This document shows, in pieces, positions 11,945 through 21,699 of a stretch of 64,000 nucleotides of DNA. The stretch is taken from contig OY754469.1 of the NCBI GenBank assembly GCA_963575645.1, forward strand, positions 41,002,753-41,066,752, in the 5' to 3' direction. The notes under the pieces were generated by a model. It did no database searches, was not told the origin of the DNA, and saw only the letters and a program-made list of their open reading frames with translations. Position numbers and translations under genes: made by a program. The DNA is from Xanthostigma xanthostigma (taxonomy: Eukaryota > Arthropoda > Insecta > Raphidioptera > Raphidiidae). How positions within the stretch are numbered: position 1 is the stretch's first letter; every line of letters begins with the position of its first letter.

Positions 11945-12532
11945 TATTTGCGTAGCTAGGTTACCAAGGGCCCTGGGGCAAATAAAAAAATGAGGCTCCA
12001 CTGCTATCTAAACTGGTTAGGTTTTATCAAGTAAAAATATTAAATATACAAATACTTTAAAAATGCTAAGCTACTTTACCATCGATGATAAAACTCTTAT
12101 TGATATGATCAGCTTTTTTTCGTGCACTGCAGGGCAGGTAATAAAAATATTAAATAGTAACAACATAAATTACAATTAATACTTGGTGTAGATTTGGACA
12201 ATAAAACGAAATAGAAAAGATTCAAGGGTTTATTATATAAAGGTCGGACCTACCAACTGACTAACAATTATATTTACAATCTTTTTCTAGCTTTAGTTTT
12301 TGCAAAAGTATCAATGACTTCAGTTAAATTCAGGCTTGATAACTTTCGAATTTCTCTCAACTGAGTTGCCATGATTAAAGTCAGGTTGCAACCTGTCATA
12401 TTTATTTTGTAAATGGGAGAAATTTTCAAAAGTTCAGTTCGTTCGAGGTTTTCTGGTAAGGATTCGAGGGCCCCTTGAGCTTGATGGCCCCGGGGCACTG
12501 CCCCGCCTAGCCCCTAGGTAGCTACGCCACTG
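11945..12532 (-). mobile_element. hAT derivative with CAGTGGCGTAGCTACC terminus
   Basis: The right end, inverted, reads CAGTGGCGTAGCTACCTAGG. The left end has GCGTAGCTAGG followed by CAAGGGCCCTGGGGC, matching the right subterminal GGGGCCATCAAGC region only partly. The left CAGTG is missing, so that end is damaged and no target duplication can be read. It keeps what looks like the last codons of a transposase (see 12274-12498). Confidence 0.65.
12274..12498 (-). pseudogene. Remnant C-terminal tail of a hAT transposase (ZMYM1-like type)
   Basis: A 74-codon frame ends in LTEVIDTFAKTKARK plus two residues before the stop. The pattern 'hydrophobic-D-hydrophobic-I/V-I-D-x-FA-x-x-KAR' just before the stop is what I know from hAT transposases related to zinc finger MYM-type 1 proteins. 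Only this tail (about 25 residues) is convincing. The part upstream, covering the terminal repeat, is not protein-like. The catalytic core is absent, so the element is an internal-deletion derivative. The orientation agrees with the transposon ends. It could be a chance match, since the identified part is short. Confidence 0.5.
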
Positions 12533-13176
12533 CTCAAAGCCGTTAAGGTGGGAATTTGCCTTTCATCAAAAAGATGCATTTGATAAAGTCACTGAAAAAA
12601 TTTCTTTATTAAACGTTTTCTATAAATATGATTTTAAATTCGAGTTCACAGTTCAACGACTAAATACAATAGGATCAGTGAATAAAGCGTATACATATTA
12701 TTATCATTTTGATTCACATTCTAAAGCGAAAAAATCCGTGGCATGCTGCAATAAAGTGCATTCTTTATTGTGTGTACATTGTGTATAGCGTTTTGAAAGA
12801 CATCCCGAATGTAAGCCATTCACACACTCGTAGTCTTCGTTACTTTGTATTCTAAAGCGAAATCAAAGTATTGGTAAAGCTAAGATGCTGTTGAGTGTAA
12901 TTCTTAAGAGGGCAACACACTCTTCACGACTTTTTCAACAACACGAACACTAAAATTTTATGCGTATCTTTTTCCACGTTGCAGTTAAATTTGATGAGAC
13001 AACCAGCAAAAGGAAACTTAAGTAAATTCGATAATTATTGAAATTTCACTAATTTTAACGCAGGACATCTACTTAATTACAACTAAAATAATTAATTATT
13101 CTCGAATACAAATAATCGGTTTACTAATATCTTGAAACATTATATTTACAGAAACAGTTTTGTAAGTTGTAAGAAA
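12533..13176. other. Spacer, nothing recognised
   Basis: No motif-bearing open frame. The repeated phrase TTCTAAAGCGAAA at 12718 and 12849 hints at a weak local duplication. Confidence 0.4.
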
Positions 13177-13460
13177 ATTTGATTGAGGAACAATTATTTA
13201 AAAAAAGAAGCTTTCGTTTGTGTCCAACGTTTCGAAGTATTTATTGTCATCTTCATGGCGTCAGGCTATTTCGAAATGTTGCCAGAAGCGAAACATGGAT
13301 TAAGCTTCATTTTAAATTGTTCCTCAACCAAATTTTTCCCTTACGTATAATGTGTCGTATGTTATGTTGTTATGATTAGTAGAAGTTTTGTTCCAAAATA
13401 TGTATTGAAGGAGATTTATTTGGTTGAGGAACAATTTATTGAAATAAGCTTTACCAAAGT
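13177..13460. repeat. Foldback fragment with a GAAACG-type motif
   Basis: TTGAGGAACAAT near 13183 is mirrored by ATTGTTCCTCAACC near 13316-13331 and repeated directly near 13424. The minus strand at 13223-13257 reads GAAGATGAC... CTTCGAAACGTT, the motif shared with the Penelope-like repeats. A related piece lies at 40885-40925. Confidence 0.55.
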
Positions 13461-13531
13461 TATGTTGTTATGTTAAACCTTGTTTATATTTAGATAAGTT
13501 TAGTTACAGTTAGTAATTATTATAATATATT

Positions 13532-13755
13532 GTTTATAGAGTAGCTACTGTTTGCTACAATAATTGTTAAGAAACACCCATTGTTACAATGCTATCAACA
13601 TAGAAAAATTAGTTTATTTATATAGTGGAAAGATTCGGGGTTCGTATCCCGACGGTGACATTGTTTGAATAAATAAACTAATTTTTCTATGTTGATAGCA
13701 TTGTAACAATGGGTGTTTCTTAACAATTGTAGCAAACAGTAGCTACTCTATAAAC
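13532..13755. repeat. Long palindrome with a tRNA-like centre
   Basis: Arms 13532-13620 and 13670-13755 are reverse complements except for a 3-nt length difference (ACAATAATTG against ACAATTG). The 49-bp centre contains GGGGTTCGTATCCCGACGG, which resembles a tRNA T-arm/B-box. A decayed relative lies at about 5490-5640. Confidence 0.85.
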
Positions 13756-14165
13756 TTGTTTATATTCTGATAATTATTTTTCCTGATGTATTTTTTTAAT
13801 GTAATTAATTGACGAATCGCATACAGCTGTTCTATTCTTCTATAATCTACAATATTTATTGAAACAAAACTTATTGCAGACAAGAAACAATTTTATTATA
13901 ATTAGATGATTATATCTTACTTTTTTAAATTTTCTTGACATTTCGCAAACAATAATATGTAACTATGACGTCCCTGCGATGCTGTTTTACCATAGAGATA
14001 TAAGTAACTAGAGTTCGCTAGTTCGTATGCTTGCCATAAGTGAAAATGTCCTCAGTTGAGAGAGAGAACGCTGCAGAAAACCCAGAAAACCAGATATTTG
14101 TTCACTCAAATCAGCATTGTTTTGTATCATTAGTTACCACGGAGATAAAGAACTTTTCTCTCTCT
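13756..14165. other. Spacer
   Basis: No recognised feature. Confidence 0.4.
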
Positions 14166-14966
14166 GAATTGCAGACACTTTCACGGCTCACTCGCGTACT
14201 CTAGTCTAATGTTTCTGTGTTTTACATATTTAAAATTTCTTCAACTCAGGCACTTAATCTCATAGATGCCTTGAATACCCTCATTGTGTTATCATCTCAA
14301 AGTTATGTATCATTGATTGAGATAGGAGAACGACTATACAAGACGATATTATGATTGTCATCTGTCTTTCACTTATTTATGGTTTTGAGTTAAATAAAGT
14401 TATCATAATTTAACAATACAGTCAGAATGTGTAAGACATGTATAAAAACGTAATTAAGTACCAAACAAGAATGACTCACTGTGATAATCGGTCATTGATC
14501 GATGGTTTAACTCAGATAAATTCATAATGTAACTATATTAGATCGATATTGCATGGATGGATTGGATCTGAATTGCAGACACTTTCACGGCTCACTCGCG
14601 TACTCTAGTCTACTGTTTCTGTGTTTTACACATTTAAAATTTCGTCAACCCAGGCACGTAATTTCATAGATGCCTTGAATACCCTCATTGTGTTATCATC
14701 TCAAAGTTATGTATCATTGATTGAGATAGGAGAACGACTATACAAGACGATATTATGATTGTCATCTGTCTTTCACTTATTTATGGTTTTGAGTTAAATA
14801 AAGTTATCATAATTTAACAATACAGTCAGAATGTGTAAGAGATGTATAAAAACGTAATTAAGTACCTAACAAGAATAACTCACTGTGATAATCATTCATT
14901 AAGCGATGGTTTAACTCAGATAATTTCATAATGTAACTATATTAGATCGATATTGCATGGATGGAT
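14166..14966 (+). repeat. 404-bp tandem duplication (two copies)
   Basis: GAATTGCAGACACTTTCACG starts at 14166 and again at 14570. The two units stay aligned through TTGCATGGATGG with only scattered substitutions (for example GTCTAATG against GTCTACTG). This is a simple, fairly recent head-to-tail duplication of otherwise unrecognised DNA. Confidence 0.92.
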
Positions 14967-15555
14967 GGGACATCTTTATACCTTCTTATACTGTGTCGCG
15001 GTGAGGGCTGCTGAAGAAATAAGAGAAGAAGAAGTCTAGTGCGCTATTTAAGGCGAGACGCTGAACGCAAACAAAACAAACAAAACATTCCCTCGAGGGT
15101 AAAGTCATGTTTACAATTAATTCCGGACGTGGATTGAATCGCCGTCGCTGCTTTCGTTTCGCGTTTCTCCAAGGCCTCCGAATTCACTTGATTAATTGAC
15201 ATAATGGACACAATAATATACGTTTATGTGTGCGTGTATTTATCTATTGTGAGTATATATGCGTTCGGCCATCCGTTTCTGCGGCGTCCGTGTTATGTTC
15301 AGCTCTTACCCTCCATTTTGTTTGTATAGGTTTGTGTGAAGGCTCGATATGTTGGACGGAGATAAATTAATAGCTAGCCTATGCATGTTACTTATACAGA
15401 CCTGGAATTTGAATTATTTCACTTGAGTATCTTCGATTTATCTACAAAATGTGATTTTAGTCAAGTATTTTCAAATTTTTAATACCTACTTCTCTCACAA
15501 ATTGTTTGCTTTTAGCCTGCGCAGCCAATGGAAAATTTTAATTCCATCAAAAATG
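14967..15555. other. Spacer with a GC-richer block
   Basis: 15110-15330 is less AT-rich and lacks repeat signatures. It might be unique host DNA, but nothing marks it as coding. Confidence 0.35.
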
Positions 15556-15559
15556 TAAT

Positions 15560-16850
15560 TTAAACATGTCAAGTCTGGCAACATAGTTCTTCCGCTACAA
15601 AAAGTTGTGAGATCTCATGTAAAACCAAGTCAGTTATTTCAGCTAGTGTCTATGGAAGCACGTGTCCACCAACTTTGTTACCTAATCAATTGCCTATCAA
15701 CATTTATAGTGACCGTTAGACATCTTTATTTCTATAAAAAATTGGTTGTCTGTAAAGTCGGTTTACGGACGATAGTTTTACGTGATAACGTATTCCGCTC
15801 GAATATCATATTTAATAATCACGCACAGGGTCAGGCGGAACGTTAGGAACGTTACACTTTTTCGTGCATGCAGCCGGTGTTTCATCTTTTTATATTGACG
15901 TGATTCATCAATTTATAAGACGTTATCACGTCAATAATTTATGTTCTATTTGTCCTATCTTCTACATATAATAATTATAATAATTCGAATCTATGATATT
16001 GCATCTTTCGCTTCAAATTTAGGTTAATTTTATTTATTAAACTTACTTACCACCTAAGTATAATAATAATTGTTTTTTTTTAACTTTCTTTCTTTCGTAT
16101 TTATTTTAAGTCTCAAAGATTAACTGTCATAATATTTTGAAAACAATTTTTTCATTGTTTATATAAAATTCCAAAACCTACTTACAATATTTAAGTATTT
16201 TCATACGTCAAAAAATTGATTTTTATAATGATAAAATTTGTAAGAAAACGATTTTTTCGAGAGATGAGACCTAGCTAAAACGATTTTTTGCCCCCCAAAA
16301 TCTCTTTTCAGTAAATTAAATCCAAATCGTTAGGGCCGTTTTCGAGAAAAGCACGCACAGGGTCAGGCGGAACGTTAGGAACGCTAGGAACGTTAGGAAC
16401 GTTACACTTTTTCGTGCATGCATCCGGTGTTTCATCAATTTATAAGATTGGTGATTCATCAATTTATAAGACGTTATCACGTCAATAATTATAATGACTT
16501 GGCAATTACACGGCATCATATTCTACTAATTGAATTACCTTATTCTTAAAGACACTGTTTAGATTTTATTAATAATCGAAATAGTAGATTATCCTTTGAT
16601 AATTATGGTGCCGTGCAATTGCCAAGTCATTATAATTATTATAGAAATAAACATGTTTAATATCGATACGGTCACTCTAACTGTTGATAGGCAATTGATT
16701 ATAGATAACAATTTATAACAAAGTTGTTGGACAGGTGCTTCCATAGATACTAACCAAAATAACTGACTTGGTTTTACATGAAATCTCAAAACTTTTTGTA
16801 GCGGAAGAACTGCGTTGCCAGACTTGGCATTTTTTTATGTTTTTCATGGG
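15560..16850. mobile_element. Large inverted-repeat element with nested insertions
   Basis: Outer arms about 15565-15740 and 16635-16835 mirror each other (CTTCCGCTACAAAAAGTT, GTAAAACCAAGTCAG, CAATTGCCTATCAAC and their inverses). Inside lie foldback-family units at 15746-15944 and 16345-16485, and a separate palindrome (GACTTGGCAATT at about 16496 against AATTGCCAAGTC at about 16617). No transposase. The 66-79-codon frames in the two arms are mirror images of each other. Confidence 0.75.
15746..15944 (+). mobile_element. TTGGTTGTCTG foldback family, copy 1
   Basis: Runs from TTGGTTGTCTGTAAAGTCGG to AGACGTTATCACGTCAA. Near each end it carries ACGTGATAACGT in opposite orientation. The middle holds CACGCACAGGGTCAGGCGGA and TTTTTCGTGCATGCAG. 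Other copies: 16345-16485 (partial), 42173-43140, 43680-43907, 60128-60372 and 62748-63408. Confidence 0.75.
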
Positions 16851-17407
16851 ATCTCATTTCTTTTTATAGGTCATTCTCCTTTTGTTGGATATCCCTATCT
16901 AAAACCTCGCTAAGCATATCTGTAGCTAAAAATCTATTGGTTTTTAGACACTTTTCTTAGTGACCTTTAAACTATGAAATAAAACCATTTTCGATCAATT
17001 TAACCAAAAAACCAAATCTCATTAGGTTTGTGCAGGGTCCTTTGCGAATACAAATGTCAAAAAATATGCGAATGCAAATATTCATTACGTCACTAGTAGG
17101 TATTTCAACATGCCTTGTTTAATCCGGATCTGTCGAACGCAAGTCAGCACCAATACTAACATCGACATTAACTGTTCCCATAATGTCGTTTTACGTAATG
17201 TACCTATGTTATGTAATACCGTGTAATTATTTGTGGTTCGAATATACACACAATGCACGTGCCTCCCGTGTATTCATTGCATAGTACAGTATTATATCAA
17301 TTCAATGACAATAAGACGTATTCATTATTTGTTCATTACTAAATTGTCCTGCTTGTACAATGTAGTTTAATTAATATCAAATGCTTGCATATTTACTTAC
17401 GTCATAC
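16851..17407. other. Spacer
   Basis: No gene or repeat recognised. Confidence 0.4.
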
Positions 17408-17521
17408 CGAGCGGTATAGTGTAGTTGTTAGAGCACTAGACTCGCATTCGGGAGGTACTAGGTTCGAATCCGGACGGAGGAAGATGTGGCTGGTCCAGGC
17501 GGTAGAGATTGAGCCGGAAAC
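17408..17521 (+). mobile_element. tRNA-derived SINE head, interrupted
   Basis: AGTTGTTAGAGCACTAGACT is followed by GCATTCGGGAGGTACTAGG and GTTCGAATCC, a tRNA-like A-box and B-box pair almost identical to the SINE head at 60836. No good acceptor or anticodon stem can be drawn, so it is not a tRNA gene. A hAT MITE sits immediately to the right. Confidence 0.7.
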
Positions 17522-18125
17522 TAGCGATGTGTCCACATGACTCTTTATTGGGAGCTGGCTCCGTGTGCTCCGCTCACTAAAAAGAGTCGCTCAGAACGAG
17601 TCGTTCAAAGGAGCGACACTAGACAGTACGCACTACACAAGACTGCAGAGGTGTGAACTGTCATTATATATGCTTAGAAATCATGTAGCATTGCACAAAA
17701 CACACACTCAGCTCTGAGCTCATTTTAATATGATTCTGATCTTATATTATTCACATTTCGGATAAGTATAATAAAAGCTTAACAATAATAATGATTATTG
17801 TTACAATATTATATCTTTGTCAACGTCGTCAATGTGAAGTGTTTAAGTCACTGTAAGCTTAGTGCAATTGCACTTACAGTGTGTCATTCAACATTAAATG
17901 ACTCAGCAAACATAACTCCGTACGTGCAATATTCACTGGTGCCTCTGTGGCCTATGCTGTGTGCGCTCTGTAAATGTGCGAATGCAACAGTACAGAGGCT
18001 AGAGCAGCTCAGCACAGAACAATGGCGTTCGGATTGAGTCATTCCCAAAAAAAAGAGCGACTCGTTCCGCTCCGAGGAAGAAGTCGTTCATTATGAACGA
18101 CTCGCTCAGGAGCGACACATCACTA
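17522..18125. mobile_element. hAT MITE, TAGTGATGTGTC family, copy 1
   Basis: Ends TAGCGATGTGTCCACATGAC and, inverted, TAGTGATGTGTCGCTCCTGA. Flanks CCGGAAAC (17514-17521) and CTGGAAAA (18126-18133) agree at 6 of 8 bases, consistent with an aged 8-bp duplication. A sister copy is at 48591-49203. The 79-codon frame inside is also only partly open in the sister and is not a gene. Confidence 0.8.
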
Positions 18126-18299
18126 CTGGAAAAATACTCTACCTCTTTTTGCCCCTCTCAGTGTTCCAAATGCACAATAGTCTACAATTTTTGCGTTGCG
18201 GGGGGGCTGATAGGTGCAAAATTTGTTTTCTAATTTTCTCGGCTTGTTTTATAGCTACGACAAAAATAATTATACCATTGTAGAGGGCGCTCCGAACAC

Positions 18300-18475
18300 T
18301 ACAAGTTTGCCCCTCATGATTATTTAACCGGTTTTTTTGGGTGACCGGAAGTTACCCCCTTTTTACGGTCCGACTCACTCCAACGTGCCAACCATTGTAT
18401 TTTTCTTTTAAGCAGGGCTTAAATTTCTCAAATATCCATGAACTGACCTATTCGAAGATCCATAGGGTGGCCGTA
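18300..18475 (-). repeat. Dispersed repeat, inverted relative of 10290-10440
   Basis: Shares AACCGGTT/ACTTCCGG, CCAACCATTGTATTTTTCTT, GCAGGGCTTAAATTT and TGAACTGACCTATTCGAAGA with the 10.3-kb copy in reverse orientation. Confidence 0.75.
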
Positions 18476-18839
18476 TAAAATCAGTTGTAATTGGTTAAAA
18501 TGCCAATTTGACTATTTTAAGGAGCTGATTCGTCTTGTCCGATTGACTGGATTTTTTATCGGTAGCTTTCATAAAGCGACACTCCGAGGGATGGAAGATA
18601 GAATCTCTCTATAATTATTATATTGCTAAGTAATTGCATTATCTGCGTTTGAGTGTATTCGCAACTATAATAATTTGTAATCTGAAAATGTAAATAATTG
18701 TTGTGTAAACTAGGTGCGAGATATATATGTGTTTATGTATAATTTGCACACGTGCTGCAAATATAATCTTGTTAAACTAGTGCATAACCTGTGCTGTTCC
18801 GTATTTCAATGAAAATTCAGATACAAACAAAAAAGTTCT

Positions 18840-19400
18840 ATCCAATTGGGCGACGCTACCATTCCAACTTTAAATTATTGACATTTGAAGAAAATAAAGT
18901 TTGTGATATCGTGCGCGGTGACGCGGGTAATGGCTAGTATTAAATACGATATTTACTGTTCGTTACCTACATAATATGTTCCACGTCATGTAAAAAAAAA
19001 TTAATTAAAGCATGCTTTACTAATTTCTTTCGAACAGATCTACAGGACGAAAGACCAGCTGATTATTTTTATTTTCAAAATATTTCCGAAACGATAAAAT
19101 AAACATTTTTTAAAAAAACTTTCTTGAAAAAGTAAATACAATAATAAGCCGTTATAAAAAAGTATACCGTTATTATATGAAAAAACGTTATATCAAATAT
19201 CCTCCCAAATTCGTTCATCCGTTTGATCTGTATCGTGCTCACAGACAAACAGACGCACAGAGTTTTTCTAAAAATATGTTTTTAGGATTCGGGGAAGCTC
19301 AATACGAAAAAATATGGTAAAATTTTGACAAGTGAATTTTGACTTAACTTGTGGGTTTGAATGGTAAAATGTCTGCCTAATGAGGAATCATTTCTCTGCA
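18840..19400. repeat. Fragments of two dispersed repeats
   Basis: 18840-18965 carries a GACGCGGGTAATGGCTAGT end with the block CATTCCAACTTTAAA (relatives at 36370-36475 and 53985-54110). 19080-19400 is family R (relatives at 27005-27850, 42300-42610, 47210-47560 and 54240-54610), recognised by TTCTTGAAAAAGTAAA, AATAAGCCGTTATAAAAAAG and TGATCTGTATCGTGCTCACA. The same two families also lie next to each other at 54 kb, so they are probably parts of one longer repeat. Confidence 0.65.
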
Positions 19401-19461
19401 CAAACATTTTCTCTCTTTGCTTATTGCACAATTTGACTAAATACATCCAAAACATCAATAC

Positions 19462-19579
19462 TGTGAGATATGCAGTCGAGTTTAGTTTAAATAAGACTGA
19501 AATATATTTCTGTTAAAAGTGTACAGTAGATACAGATTACATAATATTCATAGTTCAAACACTTGTATAATACAGTACA
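19462..19579 (-). repeat. 3' LTR of the gypsy element
   Basis: 118 bp, starting TGTACTG and ending CTCACA on the minus strand. Identical to the 5' LTR over its whole length. The short purine run AAGGGAAA directly precedes it on the element strand (19580-19587), a likely polypurine tract for plus-strand priming. Confidence 0.95.
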
Positions 19580-19667
19580 TTTCCCTTACATTAATTCAAA
19601 ATAAATATCCTTTAATGATTTAAAATAAACTTCAATTCTAAAATAAATACATTATTTTTATCATATT

Positions 19668-21635
19668 TTATTTTGTATAAGTTAAACGGTCCGGTGGTTG
19701 AACATTTCTTTTTGGTCTTTCAGGCGGTTTCTTTTCAGGCGTCTCAGCTCTTTGATCTGAACTGATATTCAAATTATGGTCATAAAACCAAACGTCGATT
19801 TTGATAAGTTGATTGTAGTGACGTTTCCATTCCAATTTCTCACTAAGTGTTTGCACTATGACATGTCGTCGTCCCAATGTTTTCACAATTTTTGCTTTTG
19901 TATAATTTTGTTCATTTAGTCTGTAGTCCCGTGCATAAACAATTTCATTTACATTAAATTTATTGCTTCTTTTCCCCCCGTAGTTTTTTATTTGGTTTTC
20001 TTGTTTTTCTTGAACTTTTTTTTTTATTTCAATTATATTAGAATCGGGGTTTTTTGGTTTATTTCTTAACAGATCTAAACGTGTTCTTAAATCTCTGCCG
20101 ATCATTAATTTTGCAGGGCTTACACCAGTAACACTATGCGATGAAGTGCGGTAATCCAATAAAAATCGACACAAAATTAAATTAATATCCACGTTTTTGT
20201 TTTTATTTTCGTTTAAAGAACTAATTAACGCATTTTTTACGGTTCTGACTGCGTTTTCCGCAGCACCGTTTGTTGCAGGGTGTCCGACAGCGCTTAGCAA
20301 ATGGTTTATTCCGTTTTCATTTAAGAAAGACTTAAATTCTTTACTCGTAAATTGAGTACCGTTATCAGATACGAAAAACTTTGGCAGTCCGAAACGTGCA
20401 AACACATTTCTCAACGCCGTAATAGTATTTAAGGAACTTGCAGTTTTCATAGGAAAAACTTCTATCCATTTGCTATGTGCGTCTACAATAATCAAAAACA
20501 TCGTTCCTAAAAACGGTCCAGCAAAATCACAATGAATTCTTTCCCAAGGCTCTTCTGGCCAATTCCAGGGGATTAATTTATTTTTTGCCGGAGCGTCTTT
20601 ATGAATCATACAAGAATCACAATTTTTTGCAATTGTTTCAATTTCTTTGTCAATGCCAGGCCACCAAATGTAACTTCTAGCTTTGGACTTCATTTTTACA
20701 ATTCCAAGATGACTTTTATGTAATTCTTGTAATAATAAAGCACGTAAATTTGTGGGTACAACAACTCGATGTCCCCAAAGTACGCAATCATTTTCAATAC
20801 TCAGTTGATTTTTACGCAAATAATAAGGTTTATAATTATCACAAATTATATTAGGCCAGCCATTGCAAAGATAATTTTTAACATTTTCTAATATTTCATC
20901 ATTTTGTGTTTCTATTTTTAGCACTGATTCCGTAATTGGTAAATTAGATTCAGACGTTACATAATACAAATGAACTTGTTCAAAGTCATTATCAAATATT
21001 TCAGCAGCATTTACTGGGGCACGAGATAAATAATCTGCTTGATTTTGTTTCGATTTTACATATTTAATTTCAAAATTAAAATTAGCTAAAAAAATTGCAT
21101 ATCTTTGTAATCTATTAGCCGCTAATTGTGGAATACCACATTTTGATCCAAAAATAGTTAATAAGGGGCGGTGATCCGTTTCCAATATAAATTTTCTGCC
21201 TAGTAAATATTGCTGAAACTTTTTGACTCCATAAATTATAGCGAGTGCTTCTTTATGGATCTGAGAATACTTTTTTTCAGTACTTGACAATGTACGTGAT
21301 GCGTATTCAATCGGTTTCGTTTCATTATTGCCATATAAATGCATTAAAATTGCTCCAAGACCTTTATCAGAGGCATCAACAGTTAATTTCAACTTGACAT
21401 CGGGATTAAAATGAACCAATATATTTGAAGATGATAGCATTTCTTTCGCTATGACAAACGCCCTTTCACATTCGTCACCCCATTTCCACGGACAATCTTT
21501 TTTTAATAATTCATATAATGGACTTAAAATGTGCGAAATATTCGGTAAAAATTTCCTATAATAATTAATTAAGCCAAGAAATGATTGTAACTCTGTGATA
21601 TTGGTCGGCTTAGGAGCATTTTTTATACATTCCAC
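19668..21635 (-). CDS. pol: pol, 3' part: RNase H and integrase
   Basis: 655 codons counted from the first methionine. In the element this frame continues the reverse transcriptase after a one-base shift upstream, so the methionine is not a real start. The RT connection comes first (SFLGLINYYRKFLP). RNase H follows, with TVDASDKG (D about 87), HKEALAI (E about 129), ETDHRPL (D about 154) and a late D in NQADYLSR. Integrase starts with a zinc-binding HKSH...CDSC (about 306-342), then the catalytic core D370 (HCDFAGP), D424 (VSDNGTQF) and E460 (GAAENAV). The D424-E460 spacing is the canonical 35 residues. After the core it ends in a basic tail RPKRN. All catalytic residues are present. Homologues are usually annotated K02A2.6-like. 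Confidence 0.93.
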   Translation of the reverse strand: MECIKNAPKPTNITELQSFLGLINYYRKFLPNISHILSPLYELLKKDCPWKWGDECERAFVIAKEMLSSSNILVHFNPDVKLKLTVDASDKGLGAILMHLYGNNETKPIEYASRTLSSTEKKYSQIHKEALAIIYGVKKFQQYLLGRKFILETDHRPLLTIFGSKCGIPQLAANRLQRYAIFLANFNFEIKYVKSKQNQADYLSRAPVNAAEIFDNDFEQVHLYYVTSESNLPITESVLKIETQNDEILENVKNYLCNGWPNIICDNYKPYYLRKNQLSIENDCVLWGHRVVVPTNLRALLLQELHKSHLGIVKMKSKARSYIWWPGIDKEIETIAKNCDSCMIHKDAPAKNKLIPWNWPEEPWERIHCDFAGPFLGTMFLIIVDAHSKWIEVFPMKTASSLNTITALRNVFARFGLPKFFVSDNGTQFTSKEFKSFLNENGINHLLSAVGHPATNGAAENAVRTVKNALISSLNENKNKNVDINLILCRFLLDYRTSSHSVTGVSPAKLMIGRDLRTRLDLLRNKPKNPDSNIIEIKKKVQEKQENQIKNYGGKRSNKFNVNEIVYARDYRLNEQNYTKAKIVKTLGRRHVIVQTLSEKLEWKRHYNQLIKIDVWFYDHNLNISSDQRAETPEKKPPERPKRNVQPPDRLTYTK

Positions 21636-21699
21636 TTTTTCTGGGGAAGTGTGTAACCCTTTTTCATCTATGATAAAACCTAGATAATTAACATTTTTT

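Noticed and set aside
15607..15846. 79-codon frame and its mirror at 16589-16789
   Set aside because: The two are the inverted arms of the same element read in opposite directions; not independent coding evidence.
17408..17480. Functional tRNA gene
   Set aside because: A- and B-boxes are present, but no acceptor stem or regular anticodon arm forms. The same head occurs in a SINE at 60836.
17798..18037. 79-codon frame, with a partial partner at 48972
   Set aside because: Lies in the interior of a hAT MITE. The sister copy diverges in frame, with no sign of protein constraint.
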